Below, in pieces: positions 63,134-64,000 of a stretch of DNA of 64,000 nucleotides. Each line of letters starts with the position of its first letter. Within the stretch, counting starts at the first letter, position 1. Under the pieces are notes generated by a model. That model was not told the origin of the DNA, searched no databases, and saw nothing but the letters and a program-made list of their open reading frames with translations. Made by a program: the position numbers and the translations under genes. Origin of the DNA: G020348185 sp964525045 (GTDB lineage Bacteria; Nitrospirota; Nitrospiria; Nitrospirales; UBA8639); contig CAZGFD010000010.1 in assembly GCA_964525045.1 (NCBI GenBank), positions 62,001 to 126,000 of the forward strand, in the 5' to 3' direction.

Positions 63134-64000
63134 TTATGAAAGGAGCACGATTCGTTCTCGGCGATCTTTTACGTTTCTTGTTCCATTTCTGGTATCAAAA
63201 ACCACCGGAGCGTGCTCCACAATTAAGTCATAATCAAATGCCGAATGGGCGGTTAGAATCAAACAGCAGGCGCTTTCCTGTAACAGCGTTGGACTTAAGG
63301 GCTGGGATTTATACTGTTGATCGCCCACCATCAGGCTGGGAGCAAAAGGGTCACAATACGTTAAATGGGCTCCTTCTTGCCGCAAAATTTTCATCACCTT
63401 AGTAGCCGGCGATTCACGAGGGTCTCCAATATTCTCCTTATAGGTGACTCCCAAAATTAAAATTTTCGAACCGTTAAGACATAGACTTTGTTGGTTGAGA
63501 ATCCGTTGAAGTTTGCTCACGACAAAATAAGGCATATTTTCATTAATTTCCCCTGCCAATTCGATGAATCGCGTATGGATATCGTATTCCTTGGACTTCC
63601 AGGCCAAATAATAGGGATCAAGGGGAATGCAATGTCCACCAACACCTGGGCCGGGATAGAAAGGCATAAACCCAAAATTTTTGGTCGCCGCGGCGTCAAT
63701 AACCTCATAGACATTAAGATTCATTCTGTCACACAGAAGGGTGAGCTCATTAACCAAGGCAATATTGACCGATCGAAACACATTTTCAAATACCTTGGCC
63801 ATTTCCGCGACCCGTGGAGAACTGAGCGGGAAAATTTTTACAATGGATTGTTCATAAAAAGTTTTTGCGACCTTCTGGCAGTTTTCTGTCACCCCACCGA
63901 CTAATTTATACGTGTTATGCGTTTTAAATTGAGGATTCCCCGGATCGACACGTTCAGGGGAAAACGCGACAAAAAGGTTTGTCCCAACGGTTAAGCCCAC
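63134..64000 (-). CDS. UDP-glycosyl/GDP-mannose dehydrogenase family, N-terminus beyond window
   Basis: The last 289 codons of a nucleotide-sugar 6-dehydrogenase. The catalytic Cys is in GPGVGGHCIPLDPYYLAWKS; FSPERVDPGNP, AEMAKVFENVFRSVNIALVN and ILGVTYKENIGDPRESPA complete the family pattern. FSPERVDPG and the GGHCIPLDP form fit the UDP-N-acetylhexosamine dehydrogenases (WecC/WbpA) better than UDP-glucose dehydrogenase. The frame is open to base 64000 on the minus strand, so the NAD-binding domain lies outside. It likely supplies surface polysaccharide sugars. Confidence 0.88.
   Translation of the reverse strand: MGLTVGTNLFVAFSPERVDPGNPQFKTHNTYKLVGGVTENCQKVAKTFYEQSIVKIFPLSSPRVAEMAKVFENVFRSVNIALVNELTLLCDRMNLNVYEVIDAAATKNFGFMPFYPGPGVGGHCIPLDPYYLAWKSKEYDIHTRFIELAGEINENMPYFVVSKLQRILNQQSLCLNGSKILILGVTYKENIGDPRESPATKVMKILRQEGAHLTYCDPFAPSLMVGDQQYKSQPLSPTLLQESACCLILTAHSAFDYDLIVEHAPVVFDTRNGTRNVKDRRERIVLLS

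Overview
The window looks like a chromosomal segment of a Nitrospira-type bacterium (phylum Nitrospirota). GC is moderate. The strongest pointers are an 11-gene electron-transfer operon that combines cytochrome b, a Rieske protein, two cytochrome bd subunit I-like proteins and five cytochrome c genes, plus a hopanoid/isoprenoid operon. The assignment is inferred from gene content; no 16S rRNA is present.

Region 1 (1-12.4 kb) handles alpha-glucans and trehalose: treZ (cut by the window start), malQ, glgB and treY. Inside it sits a RimK / retropepsin-like protease / zinc carboxypeptidase-like operon. Just upstream of treY is a decayed relic of a second glgB. Region 2 (12.7-24.9 kb) is stress-related and rich in small genes: a lipoprotein with a glutamine tract, a MscS-type channel, a histone H1-like protein, four Hsp20 chaperones, several very small membrane proteins, an NhaR-like LysR regulator and a LexA-like self-cleaving repressor. 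Four genes here share one promoter design (CTTGAC-N15-ATTAT).

Region 3 (24.7-36.9 kb) is accessory DNA. A 4703-bp segment is present twice in direct tandem (24749-29451 and 29452-34154). It carries a leader-peptide-like gene broken by a stop codon, a decayed outer-membrane beta-barrel (PagL-like) gene, an intact lytic transglycosylase with a probable SPOR domain, and a frameshifted, truncated DUF1579 gene. The ends of the unit are homologous pieces of the lexA-like gene, so unequal recombination is the likely cause. A diverged third lexA fragment and an intact leader-like gene follow, then a TylF-like methyltransferase and tRNA-Thr.

Region 4 (37.2-50.1 kb) holds a DUF2914 protein and a UbiA prenyltransferase on the plus strand, then the respiratory operon on the minus strand. 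The operon probably encodes an unconventional quinol:cytochrome c oxidoreductase. Region 5 (50.8-64 kb), all minus strand, holds hpnH, tRNA-Cys, ispG, dxs, a TPR protein, mlaC/D/F/E, the hopanoid-associated phosphorylase hpnG (apparently starting at CTG), squalene-hopene cyclase, and part of a nucleotide-sugar dehydrogenase. It joins isoprenoid precursor supply, hopanoid cyclisation and side-chain addition, and lipid transport.
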